Assembly (NCBI RefSeq): GCF_001426545.1
Contig: NZ_LMEZ01000009.1
Coordinates: 310,001 to 374,000, forward strand
Length of the DNA: 64,000 nt
Reading direction: 5' to 3'
Source: Mycobacterium sp. Root135
Lineage (GTDB): Bacteria > Actinomycetota > Actinomycetes > Mycobacteriales > Mycobacteriaceae
The position numbers and the translations under genes are program-made. The notes under the pieces are model-generated. The model did not search any database. It was not told the DNA's origin and saw only the letters and a list, made by a program, of their open reading frames with translations. Of the stretch, positions 41,547 through 49,914 are shown one piece after another. Numbering within the stretch: the stretch's first letter is position 1; each line of letters begins with the position of its first letter.

Positions 41547-42443
41547 TCACCAGCGTTGGCGTCTGCGAATACAGCGGAATCCGATGTGGCTCATCCCGGT
41601 CTCGAGCATCTGTGGGCGCCGAGCGGCGGGGCGGTACCGCAGGCAGTAACCGTCCGCGCACATGAACGAGCCGCCCTTGACGACCTTTCGTCCGATCGCG
41701 AACTGCGGCTGAGCCGGATCGTAACTGTCTGCCGCGCAGCATGATTCGACGTCTCCGGTGTCCGACCACCAGTCGGTGGTCCACTCCCAGGCGTTGCCCG
41801 CCATGTCGAAGAGGCCATAGCCGTTCGCGGCGAAGCTCCCGACCGGCGCGGTGGTGCCGTATCCGGTGTCTGGAAGATACGGAAACTCGCCGTGCCAGTA
41901 GTTCGCGAGGCGTTGGCCAGGTTCTTCCGGCTCGTCACCCCAGGTGTAGGTCGCCCCGTCCAGTCCGCCGCGCGCCGCGACCTCCCACTGCGCCTCGGTC
42001 GGCAGGCTCAGCCCCGCCCAGTCGGCGTACGCCGAGGCGTCCTCGAACGCGACGTGCACGACGGGATGGTTCTCGCGGCCGCGCGTCGTCGAACGCGGTC
42101 CGCGGGGATGGTTCCAGCAGGCGCCCGGCGTCCACGTCCACCACTGGTCCAGGTGGCGCAGGTCAACCGGACCCGGCGTGCGGCGGAAGACCATCGATCC
42201 GGGGTGCAGGTTCTCCGGTGGCGCGCCGGGATAGTCGGCGGGGTCCAGCGGCCGCTCCGCCACGGTGACGTAGCCGGTGGCGTCGACGAAGGCGGCGTAG
42301 TCGGCGTTGGTCACCTGGTGGGTGTGGATCCAGAAGCCGTCGACTGCCACCTCGCGGAGGGGTGCTTCCTCGGCGTAGTGCGACTCGGAGCCAAGCGTGG
42401 CGGTCTGCGGCGGGATCCACGCCATGCCGTCGCCACCCGTCAT
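41547..42443 (-). CDS. Formylglycine-generating enzyme (SUMF1/FGE)
   Basis: A 298-residue enzyme that oxidises the active-site cysteine of type I sulfatases to formylglycine. Conserved FGE blocks are WIPPQTATLGSESHY near 9, FWIHTHQVTNADYAAFV near 37, LPTEAQWEVAARGG near 147 and GNAWEWTTDWW near 217. The redox-active pair is Cys262 and Cys267 in GGSFMCADGYCLRYRPAAR, placed as in human FGE and in the mycobacterial enzyme, so it is predicted active. It sits 3' of two Cys-type sulfatase genes and a HAD gene on the same strand; an 84-bp gap containing a palindrome separates it from the HAD gene. Confidence 0.9.
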   Translation of the reverse strand: MTGGDGMAWIPPQTATLGSESHYAEEAPLREVAVDGFWIHTHQVTNADYAAFVDATGYVTVAERPLDPADYPGAPPENLHPGSMVFRRTPGPVDLRHLDQWWTWTPGACWNHPRGPRSTTRGRENHPVVHVAFEDASAYADWAGLSLPTEAQWEVAARGGLDGATYTWGDEPEEPGQRLANYWHGEFPYLPDTGYGTTAPVGSFAANGYGLFDMAGNAWEWTTDWWSDTGDVESCCAADSYDPAQPQFAIGRKVVKGGSFMCADGYCLRYRPAARRPQMLETGMSHIGFRCIRRRQRW

Positions 42444-42459
42444 CTCACGACTCCGCTTC

Positions 42460-42520
42460 GTCGAGACTGCGGTGAGGGCGGGAAAGTGCGAGTAACCGTC
42501 GCCGTGAGCGCAGTCTCGAC
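42460..42520. repeat. Palindromic element, family A2, between HAD and FGE genes
   Basis: A 12-bp perfect outer stem (42460-42471 with 42509-42520) with a partly paired interior. Over 57 nt (42462-42518) it resembles the element at 53296-53352. It may attenuate transcription between the HAD and FGE genes. Confidence 0.75.
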
Positions 42521-42527
42521 GGGATCG

Positions 42528-43406
42528 TCAGTCAAAGACGGTCGTCCAGTCGTCGCGCATGCTCACCACGGTCCAGTCGCGCGTCTCGGCCTCCGCGAGC
42601 GCCCGCTCCGCACCGGTGACGTAGTCGAATTCCCGGTCGGCGTCGTCGTGGCGGACGAGCAGCCGCAGGCCGCGGGTGAATTCCAGCATCTCCATGTCGC
42701 CGTTGGAGTTTCCCGCCGCCAGGATGGGTCGACGGCCGATTCGGCTCCACAGCCGCACCGGTTTCATCGGGCCGTCGTCGAGGAATTCGGGTTCGGCAGT
42801 GGTGTAGACGTTGGCGTTCTCGAACCTCAGGCCCACCGAGCTGCCGACGACCCGCTCGCGGGGGATGCCGTACATCTGCCAGGTGACGGGTCGCATGAAG
42901 TCCCGACCTCCGCCGGAGACGATGTAGTTGGTGAACCCGTTGGCCTCCAGGTACCGCAACAGCTCGACCATCGGGGCGTACCCGCAGGACGTGTACGGCC
43001 GCCCCAGCGTTGGGTGCGTGGCCTCGGCGAAGAAGGCGTCGACCCGGCTGGAGTGTTCCTCGACGGTGATCGCGTGATGTGCCGAGAGGACCGCTGCCAG
43101 AAGGAGTTTGAAGTCGGCGTCGTCACCCTGATAGTGCTTGGTGACGGCGTCGCCGAGCCACCCCAGGTCGCCGGTGTAGGCCGCCCGGTACGGCTGCGTG
43201 TCGCGCAGCGAGGCGTCGGCCTCGGCCTGCTCCTTGAAGCGGCGCAACAGGAAGTCCAGCTGTACGTACATCGGCTTCTCGCACCACAGCGTGCCGTCGT
43301 TGTCGAAGACGGCAACCCGCTCCTCGGGCGGCATGTCGGTGACCGTGCGCTCCACGAAGTGGACGATCGCCGCCTTCGTGGGCCCCTCTTTCCAGGACTC
43401 CAGCAT
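42528..43406 (-). CDS. HAD superfamily hydrolase
   Basis: A 292-residue HAD-fold phosphatase. Motif I is VAVFDNDGTLWCEKP near 33 with the nucleophilic Asp, motif II YIVSGGGRDFMRP near 158, and motif IV AAGNSNGDMEML near 226. The cap region between motifs I and II is helical (LLRRFKEQAEADASL). The N-terminus EGPTKAAIVHFVE is cytosolic. The phosphorylated substrate is unknown. Its ATG overlaps the stop of the upstream sulfatase gene by one base (TGATG), so it is translationally coupled and probably part of the same process. Confidence 0.85.
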   Translation of the reverse strand: MLESWKEGPTKAAIVHFVERTVTDMPPEERVAVFDNDGTLWCEKPMYVQLDFLLRRFKEQAEADASLRDTQPYRAAYTGDLGWLGDAVTKHYQGDDADFKLLLAAVLSAHHAITVEEHSSRVDAFFAEATHPTLGRPYTSCGYAPMVELLRYLEANGFTNYIVSGGGRDFMRPVTWQMYGIPRERVVGSSVGLRFENANVYTTAEPEFLDDGPMKPVRLWSRIGRRPILAAGNSNGDMEMLEFTRGLRLLVRHDDADREFDYVTGAERALAEAETRDWTVVSMRDDWTTVFD

Positions 43407-44950
43407 CAGCCGCCTCGGGTGGCGAGGAACTTCTCGAGTTCCTCGACCGCGTGGGTGATGGTGAACGACGCCGGCTCCTGACGTGGCGGGAACTCCTTGA
43501 ACGTCTGCAGGAATTGCGTCGCGATGGCGGAGCCGTAGAGCACCAGATAGATCCGGTCGATCACCCAGTCCCAGTAGGTATTCGACGTCTTGTCCGCGCG
43601 CTCGTAGGGGTCGGTGCGGAGGTTGAACAGCTTCGGTGCCCGCAACTTGGTGAACGGTTCGAACCAAATCTGAAGCGTGCCTTCGCACCGCTGCTCCTGG
43701 AACACGATCTTCCAGTTCTCCGCGCGGATGCCGAGGACGTCGCAGTCGTCGGAGAAGTAGATCAGTCCGCGCCGCGGGCTCTTGTCGACCTCGCCGGTGA
43801 GGTATGGCACCAGGTTGTAGCCGTCGATGTGGACCTTGTACGTCATGTCGTCGACGGTGTGCCCGACCTTGAGCTTGTCGACGATGTCGGTGTCACCCGC
43901 CGCGGCGAGGAACGTCGGCAGCCAATCGTGATGCTGGACGATTTCGTTGGAGACCGATCGCGGCTTGATCTTCCCCGGCCACCGAATCAGCTCGGGAATG
44001 CGGAAGGCGCCCTCCCAGTTGGTGGCCTTCTCGCTGCGGAACGGCGTCGTGGCGCCGTCGGGCCAGCTATTTGCGTGGGGGCCGTTGTCGGTCGAGTAGA
44101 TGACGATGGTGTCGTCGGCGAGGCCGAGCTCGTCCAAGAGGTCGAGCAGGGTGCCCACGTTGCGGTCGTGATCGATCATCGTGTCGTGGTACTCCGACTG
44201 CCAGCGGCCGGCCTGCCCACGGCTTTCCGGCTTGGTGTGCGTCCGAAAGTGCATGTGCGTCATGTTCATCCACACGAAGAACGGCGTCTCCGCTTCGTGC
44301 TGTCGTTTGATGAAGTCGACGCAGGCTCCGGTCGTCTCGTCGTCGACGGTCTCCATGCGCAGCTTCGTCAGCGGTCCGGTGTCCTCGATGCGCTGCTTGC
44401 CGACGGGTCCGTAGCGCTCGTCGACTTCGTCGGATTCCTCGTCGGTGGCCCAGGAGTGGATGACGCCGCGGGGCAGCAATCGCGCACGCATGATCGGCGC
44501 TTCCTCGGCGGTGGGATAGTCGGCGTTCTCCGGCTCCTCCTCGGCGTTGAGGTGGTACAGGTTGCCGAAGAACTCGTCGAACCCGTGCGCGGTCGGCAGG
44601 TACTTGTTCAGATCACCGAGGTGGTTCTTGCCGAATTGGCCGCATGCGTAACCCATTGGCTTCAGCAGCTCGGCGATGGTCGGGTCCTCCTTCTGGAGTC
44701 CGATGTCGACGCCGGGCATGCCGACCTTGCTCATCCCGGTGCGGTACACGCTCTGGCCGGTGATGAACGACGACCGCCCCGCCGTGCAGCTCTGCTCGCC
44801 GTAGGAGTCGGTGAAGAGCATGCCCTCGTCGGCGATCCGGTCGATGTTGGGCGTGGAGTAGCCCATCATGCCGCGGCTGTAGCAGCTCAGATTCGAGATG
44901 CCGATGTCGTCGCCCCAGATCACCAGGATGTTGGGTTTGTCTTCTGGCAT
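43406..44950 (-). CDS. Type I (Cys-type) sulfatase B
   Basis: A 514-residue alkaline-phosphatase-superfamily sulfatase that would hydrolyse a sulfate ester. Calcium ligands are in VIWGDDIGISN (Asp14 and Asp15) and YSTDNGPH near 287. The modification motif is EQSCTAGRSSF with Cys55; it reads C-x-A-x-R, the accepted variant of CxPxR. GKNHLGDLNKYLP and FRSEKATNWEG complete the active site. No signal peptide is visible, so it is probably cytosolic. ATG 44950 follows AGAAGGG. It is a close paralogue of sulfatase A upstream (48-bp gap) and is followed without space by the HAD gene. Natural substrate unknown. Confidence 0.88.
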   Translation of the reverse strand: MPEDKPNILVIWGDDIGISNLSCYSRGMMGYSTPNIDRIADEGMLFTDSYGEQSCTAGRSSFITGQSVYRTGMSKVGMPGVDIGLQKEDPTIAELLKPMGYACGQFGKNHLGDLNKYLPTAHGFDEFFGNLYHLNAEEEPENADYPTAEEAPIMRARLLPRGVIHSWATDEESDEVDERYGPVGKQRIEDTGPLTKLRMETVDDETTGACVDFIKRQHEAETPFFVWMNMTHMHFRTHTKPESRGQAGRWQSEYHDTMIDHDRNVGTLLDLLDELGLADDTIVIYSTDNGPHANSWPDGATTPFRSEKATNWEGAFRIPELIRWPGKIKPRSVSNEIVQHHDWLPTFLAAAGDTDIVDKLKVGHTVDDMTYKVHIDGYNLVPYLTGEVDKSPRRGLIYFSDDCDVLGIRAENWKIVFQEQRCEGTLQIWFEPFTKLRAPKLFNLRTDPYERADKTSNTYWDWVIDRIYLVLYGSAIATQFLQTFKEFPPRQEPASFTITHAVEELEKFLATRGG

Positions 44951-44998
44951 GCGCAGTGCCCTTCTCGAATTGTCGGGAGGCACCCGGCATCGTCGAGG

Positions 44999-46549
44999 CT
45001 AGTCGGCCGCGAGAAAGTCGTTGAGCTTCTTGACGATCTGGTCGATGCTGAAGCTGGCCGGCTCGTGCCGCGGCGGGAACTCCTTGAACGTGTCGAGGAA
45101 CATCGACGCCATCGCCGTGGCGTAGAAGACGAAGAAGTCGCGGCGAAGGAACCACTCGTAGTAGGTGTTCGAGGTGATGTCGGCGTACTCGAACGGGTCG
45201 GTCCGCAGGTTGAACAGCTTGGGCACCCGCAGTTCGGTGAACGGCTCGGCCCACGTCCGCAGCGTGCCCTGGGCGCGTTGTTCGGCGAATACGATCTTCC
45301 AGTTTTCGAAGCGCATCCCGACCATCTGCGCGTCGTCGTTGAAGTAGAAGAAGCCGCGGCGCGGGCTGTTCTCGACTTCGCCCATCAGATACGGCAGCAG
45401 GTTGAAGCCGTCGATGTGCACCTTGTATTCGGTGTCACCGTCACGCCCGGCTTTGTGGCCCTTCTTCAGTTTCTCGCTTATGTCGGGATCGCCAGCCGCC
45501 GCCAGCAGGGTCGGCAGCCAGTCGTGGTGCTGGATGATGTCGTTGGAGATGCTGCCCGCCTTGATCTTTCCCGGCCAGCGGATCAACTCCGGCACCCGGT
45601 AGGCGCCCTCCCAGTTGGTGTTCTTCTCGCTGCGGAACGGCGTGGTGCCTGCGTCGGGCCAGCTGTTGCGGTGGGGGCCGTTGTCGGTGGAGTAGATGAC
45701 GATCGTGTCGTCGGCGATGCCGAGCTCGTCGAGCGCGTCGAGCACCGTGCCCACGTTGCGGTCGTGGTCGATCATCGCGTCGTGGTACTCGGACTGCCAC
45801 ATGCCGGCCTGGCCCTTGCTGCCCGGCTTGAGGTGGGTGTAGAGGTGCATGTGGGTGAAGTTGCACCAGACGAAGAACGGGGTGTCGGCCTCGTGCTGAC
45901 GCCGGATGTAGTCGACCGTGAGGTCGGCGATGTCGTCGTCGATGGTCTCCATCCGCTTGGCGGTCAGGGGCCCGGTGTCTTCGATGGTCTGCTTGCCGAC
46001 CGGTCCGAACTTTTCGTCGTCGGGTTCGGCTGAGTCCTCGTCGAGGGCCGTGCACTTCAGCACCCCACGCGGGAGGGCGAGTTCGTAGAGTCGGGGGAAC
46101 TGGTCCTTGTGCGGATAGTCGTACTGCTCGGGCTCCTCCTCGGCGTTGAGGTGGTAGAGGTTGCCGTAGAACTCGTCGAAGCCGTGCACGGTCGGCAGGT
46201 ACTTGTTCCGGTCGCCGAAGTGGTTCTTGCCGAACTGGCCGGTGGCGTAGCCGAGCGGCTTGAGGAGTTCGGCGATGGTCGGATCCTCAGCGGCCCAACC
46301 GATGTCGACTCCGGGGACGCCGACCTTGCTCATTCCGGTGCGGTACACGCTTTGCCCACTGATGAACGCCGCCCGGCCGGCTGTGCAGCTTTGCTCGCCG
46401 TAGGAATCGGTGAAGCGCATGCCTTCGTGGGCGATGCGGTCGATGTTGGGCGTGCGGTAGCCCATCATGCCGTCGCTGTAGCAGCTCAGGTTCGAGATGC
46501 CGATGTCGTCACCCCAGATGACCAGGATGTTGGGCTTTCCGCCGGGCAT
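44999..46549 (-). CDS. Type I (Cys-type) sulfatase A
   Basis: A 516-residue sulfatase with the same layout as its downstream paralogue: VIWGDDIGISN near 11, modification motif EQSCTAGRAAF with Cys55, GKNHFGDRNKYLP near 107, YSTDNGPH (Asp289, Asn290) and FRSEKNTNWEGAYR (Lys309). The C-terminal 80 residues (FLDTFKEFPPRHEPASFSID) are shared only by this sulfatase subgroup. No signal peptide is visible. ATG 46549 has GGGAA upstream, whereas an earlier in-frame ATG lacks one. The 3-beta-HSD gene lies 86 bp upstream with no strong terminator between, so a KstR-controlled transcript could reach this gene. A TAGCGT -10-like hexamer near 46595 may provide an additional promoter. Confidence 0.88.
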   Translation of the reverse strand: MPGGKPNILVIWGDDIGISNLSCYSDGMMGYRTPNIDRIAHEGMRFTDSYGEQSCTAGRAAFISGQSVYRTGMSKVGVPGVDIGWAAEDPTIAELLKPLGYATGQFGKNHFGDRNKYLPTVHGFDEFYGNLYHLNAEEEPEQYDYPHKDQFPRLYELALPRGVLKCTALDEDSAEPDDEKFGPVGKQTIEDTGPLTAKRMETIDDDIADLTVDYIRRQHEADTPFFVWCNFTHMHLYTHLKPGSKGQAGMWQSEYHDAMIDHDRNVGTVLDALDELGIADDTIVIYSTDNGPHRNSWPDAGTTPFRSEKNTNWEGAYRVPELIRWPGKIKAGSISNDIIQHHDWLPTLLAAAGDPDISEKLKKGHKAGRDGDTEYKVHIDGFNLLPYLMGEVENSPRRGFFYFNDDAQMVGMRFENWKIVFAEQRAQGTLRTWAEPFTELRVPKLFNLRTDPFEYADITSNTYYEWFLRRDFFVFYATAMASMFLDTFKEFPPRHEPASFSIDQIVKKLNDFLAAD

Positions 46550-46635
46550 GATGAGTTCCCCCGCTCGCATCGATCCGTAGGGGTCTCACGCTAGGCCTGC
46601 GGGGGTGGCACCCGTCGAGGTTTGGGCCAAAAGCG

Positions 46636-47718
46636 TCACGCGGGAGCGGGCACGGGTAAGCCCGCACCCTTGAGCTGCGCGTAGAGGTCGACGTAGTACG
46701 GCAGGCAGTCGGCCATGGCGGCCTCGGTGGTGTACAGCGGGCGATAGCCCAAGTCACGCTCGGCCTTCGCGGTGGAGAAGTAGTTGTCGAGGTAGACGCG
46801 TTCCACCGCAAGGGGTTCCAGCAACGGCCGGGGGAGCCCGAAGCGGAAGTGCAGCCACTGCCATACCGACATCACCTTGTGGACCAACCTGCCGGACACC
46901 CGCAACCGGGGCCAGCTGTGACCGCACGCCTCGATCACGGGTCGGGAGAACTCGAACATGTTGACGGGTTCGCCGTCGTTGACGAAGTACGCCTGTCCTG
47001 GTGCCGAGCCGCCGGGAACCAGGTGCTCGCCGGCGAGGATGAAACCGTGAATCAGGTTGTGCACGTAGGAATTGTCGAGCTTGACGTTCTTGCCGCCGAC
47101 GAGCACCTTGACGTGACCGGCCAGGATGCTCTCGAAGAGCTTGCGGAACATCGTCTGGTCGCCGCGGCCCCAGATGCCGCTGGGGCGGATGCTGCAGGTG
47201 AGCATGCCGGCCGCGCCGTTCTCGGTGAGCACGAACTTCTCGGCGACCACCTTCGTCTCGGTGTACAGATCGGCGAAACGCGTTGTGTACGGCAGGTTCT
47301 CGTCACCGTCGGTGATGGGTTGACCGCCCATGACGACGCTGTTGGAGGCGGTGTAGACGAAGCGCTTCACCCCTGCGGCCTGGGCGGCGTGAACCAGGTT
47401 CTTCGTGCCGCCGACGTTGACGGCGAAACTGCGCTCACGCGCCGGCGCGGAACCGCCGCCCATCAGGTCGATGATGGCGGCGGTGTGGATGACGGTGTCG
47501 ACGCCGTCGACGGCGCGGGCCACGTCGTCTTCGTTGGTGATGTCCCCGACGACGGTCTCGAGCCGGTCCCGTGCGGGCAGTGGCGACGGCGCGCGGTCGA
47601 ACGAGCGGACGGCGTGGCCGCGGTCGAGCAGCTCGGTGACGAGGTTGGTGCCGACGAAGCCGGAGCCGCCGGTGACCAGCACTCGGCCGAGATTAGTGGT
47701 CAGAGTCGTGTCACCCAT
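46636..47718 (-). CDS. 3-beta-hydroxysteroid dehydrogenase/isomerase family protein (Rv1106c-like)
   Basis: A 360-residue extended SDR of the 3-beta-HSD family, which in mycobacteria oxidises cholesterol to cholestenone. It has VLVTGGSGFVGTNL near 13, VIHTAAIIDLMGG near 75, VNVGGTKNLVHAA near 96, YTASNSVVMGG near 120 and the catalytic YTETK near 152. The gene adjoins xseB exactly as Rv1106c does. ATG 47718 follows TACTCT by 6 nt and a KstR operator lies just upstream, so expression should be sterol-inducible and leaderless. Confidence 0.9.
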   Translation of the reverse strand: MGDTTLTTNLGRVLVTGGSGFVGTNLVTELLDRGHAVRSFDRAPSPLPARDRLETVVGDITNEDDVARAVDGVDTVIHTAAIIDLMGGGSAPARERSFAVNVGGTKNLVHAAQAAGVKRFVYTASNSVVMGGQPITDGDENLPYTTRFADLYTETKVVAEKFVLTENGAAGMLTCSIRPSGIWGRGDQTMFRKLFESILAGHVKVLVGGKNVKLDNSYVHNLIHGFILAGEHLVPGGSAPGQAYFVNDGEPVNMFEFSRPVIEACGHSWPRLRVSGRLVHKVMSVWQWLHFRFGLPRPLLEPLAVERVYLDNYFSTAKAERDLGYRPLYTTEAAMADCLPYYVDLYAQLKGAGLPVPAPA

Positions 47719-47724
47719 GGGGTG

Positions 47725-47730
47725 AGAGTA
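47725..47730 (-). promoter_or_regulatory. -10 element for the 3-beta-HSD gene
   Basis: On the minus strand TACTCT is followed by 6 nt and the ATG at 47718; the KstR operator begins two bases upstream of it. Confidence 0.6.
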
Positions 47731-47732
47731 AC

Positions 47733-47746
47733 TGAAACGTGTTCCA
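47733..47746. promoter_or_regulatory. KstR-type operator upstream of the 3-beta-HSD gene
   Basis: TGAAACGTGTTCCA matches TnnAACnnGTTnnA at every fixed position and overlaps the expected core promoter, as required for repression. Confidence 0.78.
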
Positions 47747-47781
47747 GTTTCGACCCCCCGGAGCGTTAGGGGGTCGCGCGG

Positions 47782-47994
47782 TCAGGCGTCGGCGTCGTCC
47801 CTGGCGGCCAGGGCCCGCTCCACCTTCTCCCGGGCGCCGGCCAGGTGCTCCTCGCAACGTTTGGCCAGCTCCTCGCCTCTTTCCCACAGCTTGAGCGACG
47901 CGTCGAGGTCGAGTCCGCCCTCTTCGAGTTGACGCACCACCTCGATGAGTTCGTCGCGGGACTGCTCGTATCCCAGTTGACTAATGGGCTTCAT
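47782..47994 (-). CDS. xseB: Exodeoxyribonuclease VII small subunit
   Basis: A 70-residue, fully helical protein with LGYEQSRDELIEVVRQLEEG near 7 and SLKLWERGEELAKRCEEHL near 33, the XseB signature. It assembles with XseA into exonuclease VII, which degrades single-stranded DNA. It overlaps the xseA 3' end by 14 bp. Its stop lies 35 bp before the 3-beta-HSD operator region. Confidence 0.92.
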   Translation of the reverse strand: MKPISQLGYEQSRDELIEVVRQLEEGGLDLDASLKLWERGEELAKRCEEHLAGAREKVERALAARDDADA

Positions 47995-49219
47995 CTGGTC
48001 CCTCGCTCACCGTTGTTATCGCGCCGTCGGCGACGCGGATTCGAAGTCGGGTTCCCGCCGGCGCGTCCGTCGTCGACCGTAGAACCGCCATGGAGTCGGA
48101 CGCGACCTGCACCACCGCGTAGCCGCGTGCCAGGGTGGCCGCCGGCCCCAGGGTGGCCAGCCGCGCCGACAGGTGGCCGACGCTTCGTGATTCGGTCTCG
48201 ATCAGACGCACGACGTCGCGACGGGCCGTCGCCCTGGCCCGGTGGACTTCCTCGACGCGTGCGGTCAGTGCGGCCAGGGGCTGGGCCAACACCGGACGGC
48301 TGCGCAGCTGATCCAGCGTGCGCTGTTCGCGGTGCACCCAGCTGCGCAGGGCCCTGGCGCTGCGCTCACGGAGGTCGGCGACGCGAGCCTGCTCGGCCGC
48401 GGCGTCGGGGACCACCCGCTTGGCGGCGTCGGTGGGGGTGGCGGCGCGGACGTCGGCGACCAGGTCGCACAGCGGGTTGTCGGGCTCGTGGCCGATCGCG
48501 GTCACCACCGGCGTGTTGCACTTGGCGATCTCGCGGCACAAGGTTTCGTCGGAGAAGGGCAGCAGGTCCTCGACGCTGCCGCCGCCACGGGCGAGCACGA
48601 TGACGTCGACGTCGGGGTTGGCGTCGAGTTCCCGCAAGGCCTCGACGATCTGAGGCACCGCGCTGGGCCCCTGAACGATGGTGTTGCGCAGCGCGAAGCG
48701 CACGGCGGGCCAGCGCGCCTCGGCCACGGACATGACGTCCTTCTCCGCGGCGGACGCGCGTCCGGTGATCAACCCGACGGTGTTGGGCAGGAACGGAATT
48801 GGGCGCTTGAGTCGCGGGTCGAACAGGCCTTCGGCCGCGAGCAGCTGGCGGAGCCTGTCGATGCGGGCCAACAGCTCGCCGATGCCGACGGCGCGAATCT
48901 GGTTGACGCGCAAGGAGAACGACCCGCGGCCGACGAAGAAGTTGGGTCTGCCGTGCATGATCACCTGGGTGCCCTCGGCGAGTTTCACCGGCGCGTTGAA
49001 CACCAGGTCTCGGGGGCAGGTGATCTGCAGTGACATGTCGGCGGCCGGATCACGCAGCGTGATGTAGGCGGTCGAGGAGTTCGGACGGACGTTGAGCTGG
49101 GCGATCTGGCCCTCGACCCACACCGTGCCGAGCTTGTCGATCCAGTCCTTGACCATCATTGCGACGGACCTGACCGGCCACGGATTGTCGGCGGACTTGC
49201 CCTGGGCGGGTTCTGTCAC
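47981..49219 (-). CDS. xseA: Exodeoxyribonuclease VII large subunit
   Basis: A 412-residue catalytic subunit of exonuclease VII. It has an N-terminal OB fold (WVEGQIAQLNVRPNSSTAYI near 34) and a catalytic domain with RPIPFLPNTVGLITG near 135, VIVLARGGGSVEDLLPF near 205 and TAIGHEPDNPLCDLVADVRA near 240. A coiled-coil region binds XseB (about 265-370). The start is GTG 49219. Both subunits are co-transcribed with a 14-bp overlap. A 19-bp direct repeat lies between this start and the gene upstream. Confidence 0.93.
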   Translation of the reverse strand: MTEPAQGKSADNPWPVRSVAMMVKDWIDKLGTVWVEGQIAQLNVRPNSSTAYITLRDPAADMSLQITCPRDLVFNAPVKLAEGTQVIMHGRPNFFVGRGSFSLRVNQIRAVGIGELLARIDRLRQLLAAEGLFDPRLKRPIPFLPNTVGLITGRASAAEKDVMSVAEARWPAVRFALRNTIVQGPSAVPQIVEALRELDANPDVDVIVLARGGGSVEDLLPFSDETLCREIAKCNTPVVTAIGHEPDNPLCDLVADVRAATPTDAAKRVVPDAAAEQARVADLRERSARALRSWVHREQRTLDQLRSRPVLAQPLAALTARVEEVHRARATARRDVVRLIETESRSVGHLSARLATLGPAATLARGYAVVQVASDSMAVLRSTTDAPAGTRLRIRVADGAITTVSEGPDEAH

Positions 49220-49224
49220 GTCGA

Positions 49225-49273
49225 GGCGAGCGAAGCGACGGGGATGGTCACCAGGGCGAGCGAAGCGACGGGG
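49225..49273. repeat. Two direct 19-bp repeats between xseA and the lipid-droplet protein gene
   Basis: The 19-bp sequence GGCGAGCGAAGCGACGGGG occurs at 49225-49243 and 49255-49273, a 30-bp period. Two units only, with no spacer conservation, so it is not a CRISPR array. Confidence 0.8.
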
Positions 49274-49285
49274 GTAATCACAGGA

Positions 49286-49849
49286 TTACTTGGCGGACGC
49301 GCGGGTGATCCTGTTGGCGATCAGCGTCTGGAACGGTGCGCGCGCCTTGGTCGCCTCCTCGAAGGCCAGCAGTGCCTCGAGGTCGGGAACCTTCAGCGAG
49401 GGCAGCCGGGCGCGCAGCTGAGCCAGCGTCAACGACTCGTAGTCCAGGTCGGCGACCACGCCGGGCACGGGGGCGTCGACGTTCGTTTCGGGTTCGGCGT
49501 CGTCGCGCGATTCCGGCTCGCCGGTGCTGTACAGCGCGAACCTGCCCTCGGTCAGGCGCTCGCCGTTGCGGGGAGCGTCGTCCTCGGGCTCGTCGGAATC
49601 GGCGTCGTCCTCGTCGAAGGTGGCCCACTCGGGCTGCTCGTCCTTCGGCGGAAAGAGCTGCTCCAAGGTTTCGTCGCCCCGGTTCACCAGGTCGGCGACG
49701 TCCTGCTGCATCTTCATCACCAACTGGGCGAACTGGCTGACGATGGTCATCGGGTAGGTGATGACGGTCTGCGGCAGCCTGCGAGTTTCCTCGAGCGCGG
49801 TCACCGCGGCGCCGACCAGCAGACGGACTCCATATGGTGCAGTAGCCAT
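49286..49849 (-). CDS. Lipid droplet-associated protein (Rv1109c-like)
   Basis: A 187-residue protein. An amphipathic N-terminal half (PYGVRLLVGAAVTALEETRR, then PQTVITYPMTIVSQFAQLVM) is followed by an acidic linker (EDDADSDEPEDD). The C-terminus is helical with YESLTLAQLRARLPSLKVP, a short motif also seen in other actinobacterial proteins. The position, divergent from ispH and upstream of xseA, matches Rv1109c, annotated as lipid droplet-associated. ATG 49849. Coating of triacylglycerol droplets is a family-level inference. Confidence 0.75.
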   Translation of the reverse strand: MATAPYGVRLLVGAAVTALEETRRLPQTVITYPMTIVSQFAQLVMKMQQDVADLVNRGDETLEQLFPPKDEQPEWATFDEDDADSDEPEDDAPRNGERLTEGRFALYSTGEPESRDDAEPETNVDAPVPGVVADLDYESLTLAQLRARLPSLKVPDLEALLAFEEATKARAPFQTLIANRITRASAK

Positions 49850-49902
49850 GAGTGCAAGAGTACGGGCGAGTCCGCAGGTGGTGCTGGTAGCCCGACGGTA
49901 AG

Positions 49903-49908
49903 TACCCT
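49903..49908 (+). promoter_or_regulatory. -10 element for leaderless ispH
   Basis: TACCCT followed by 6 nt and ATG 49915. Confidence 0.6.
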
Positions 49909-49914
49909 GGACCC

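Noticed and set aside
43451..46033. Very long plus-strand open frame opposite the sulfatase genes
   Set aside because: It is antisense to two intact sulfatases, has skewed composition typical of high-GC shadow frames, and shows no recognisable domain.
49225..49273. Possible CRISPR array
   Set aside because: Only two 19-bp units, an 11-bp spacer and no cas genes nearby.
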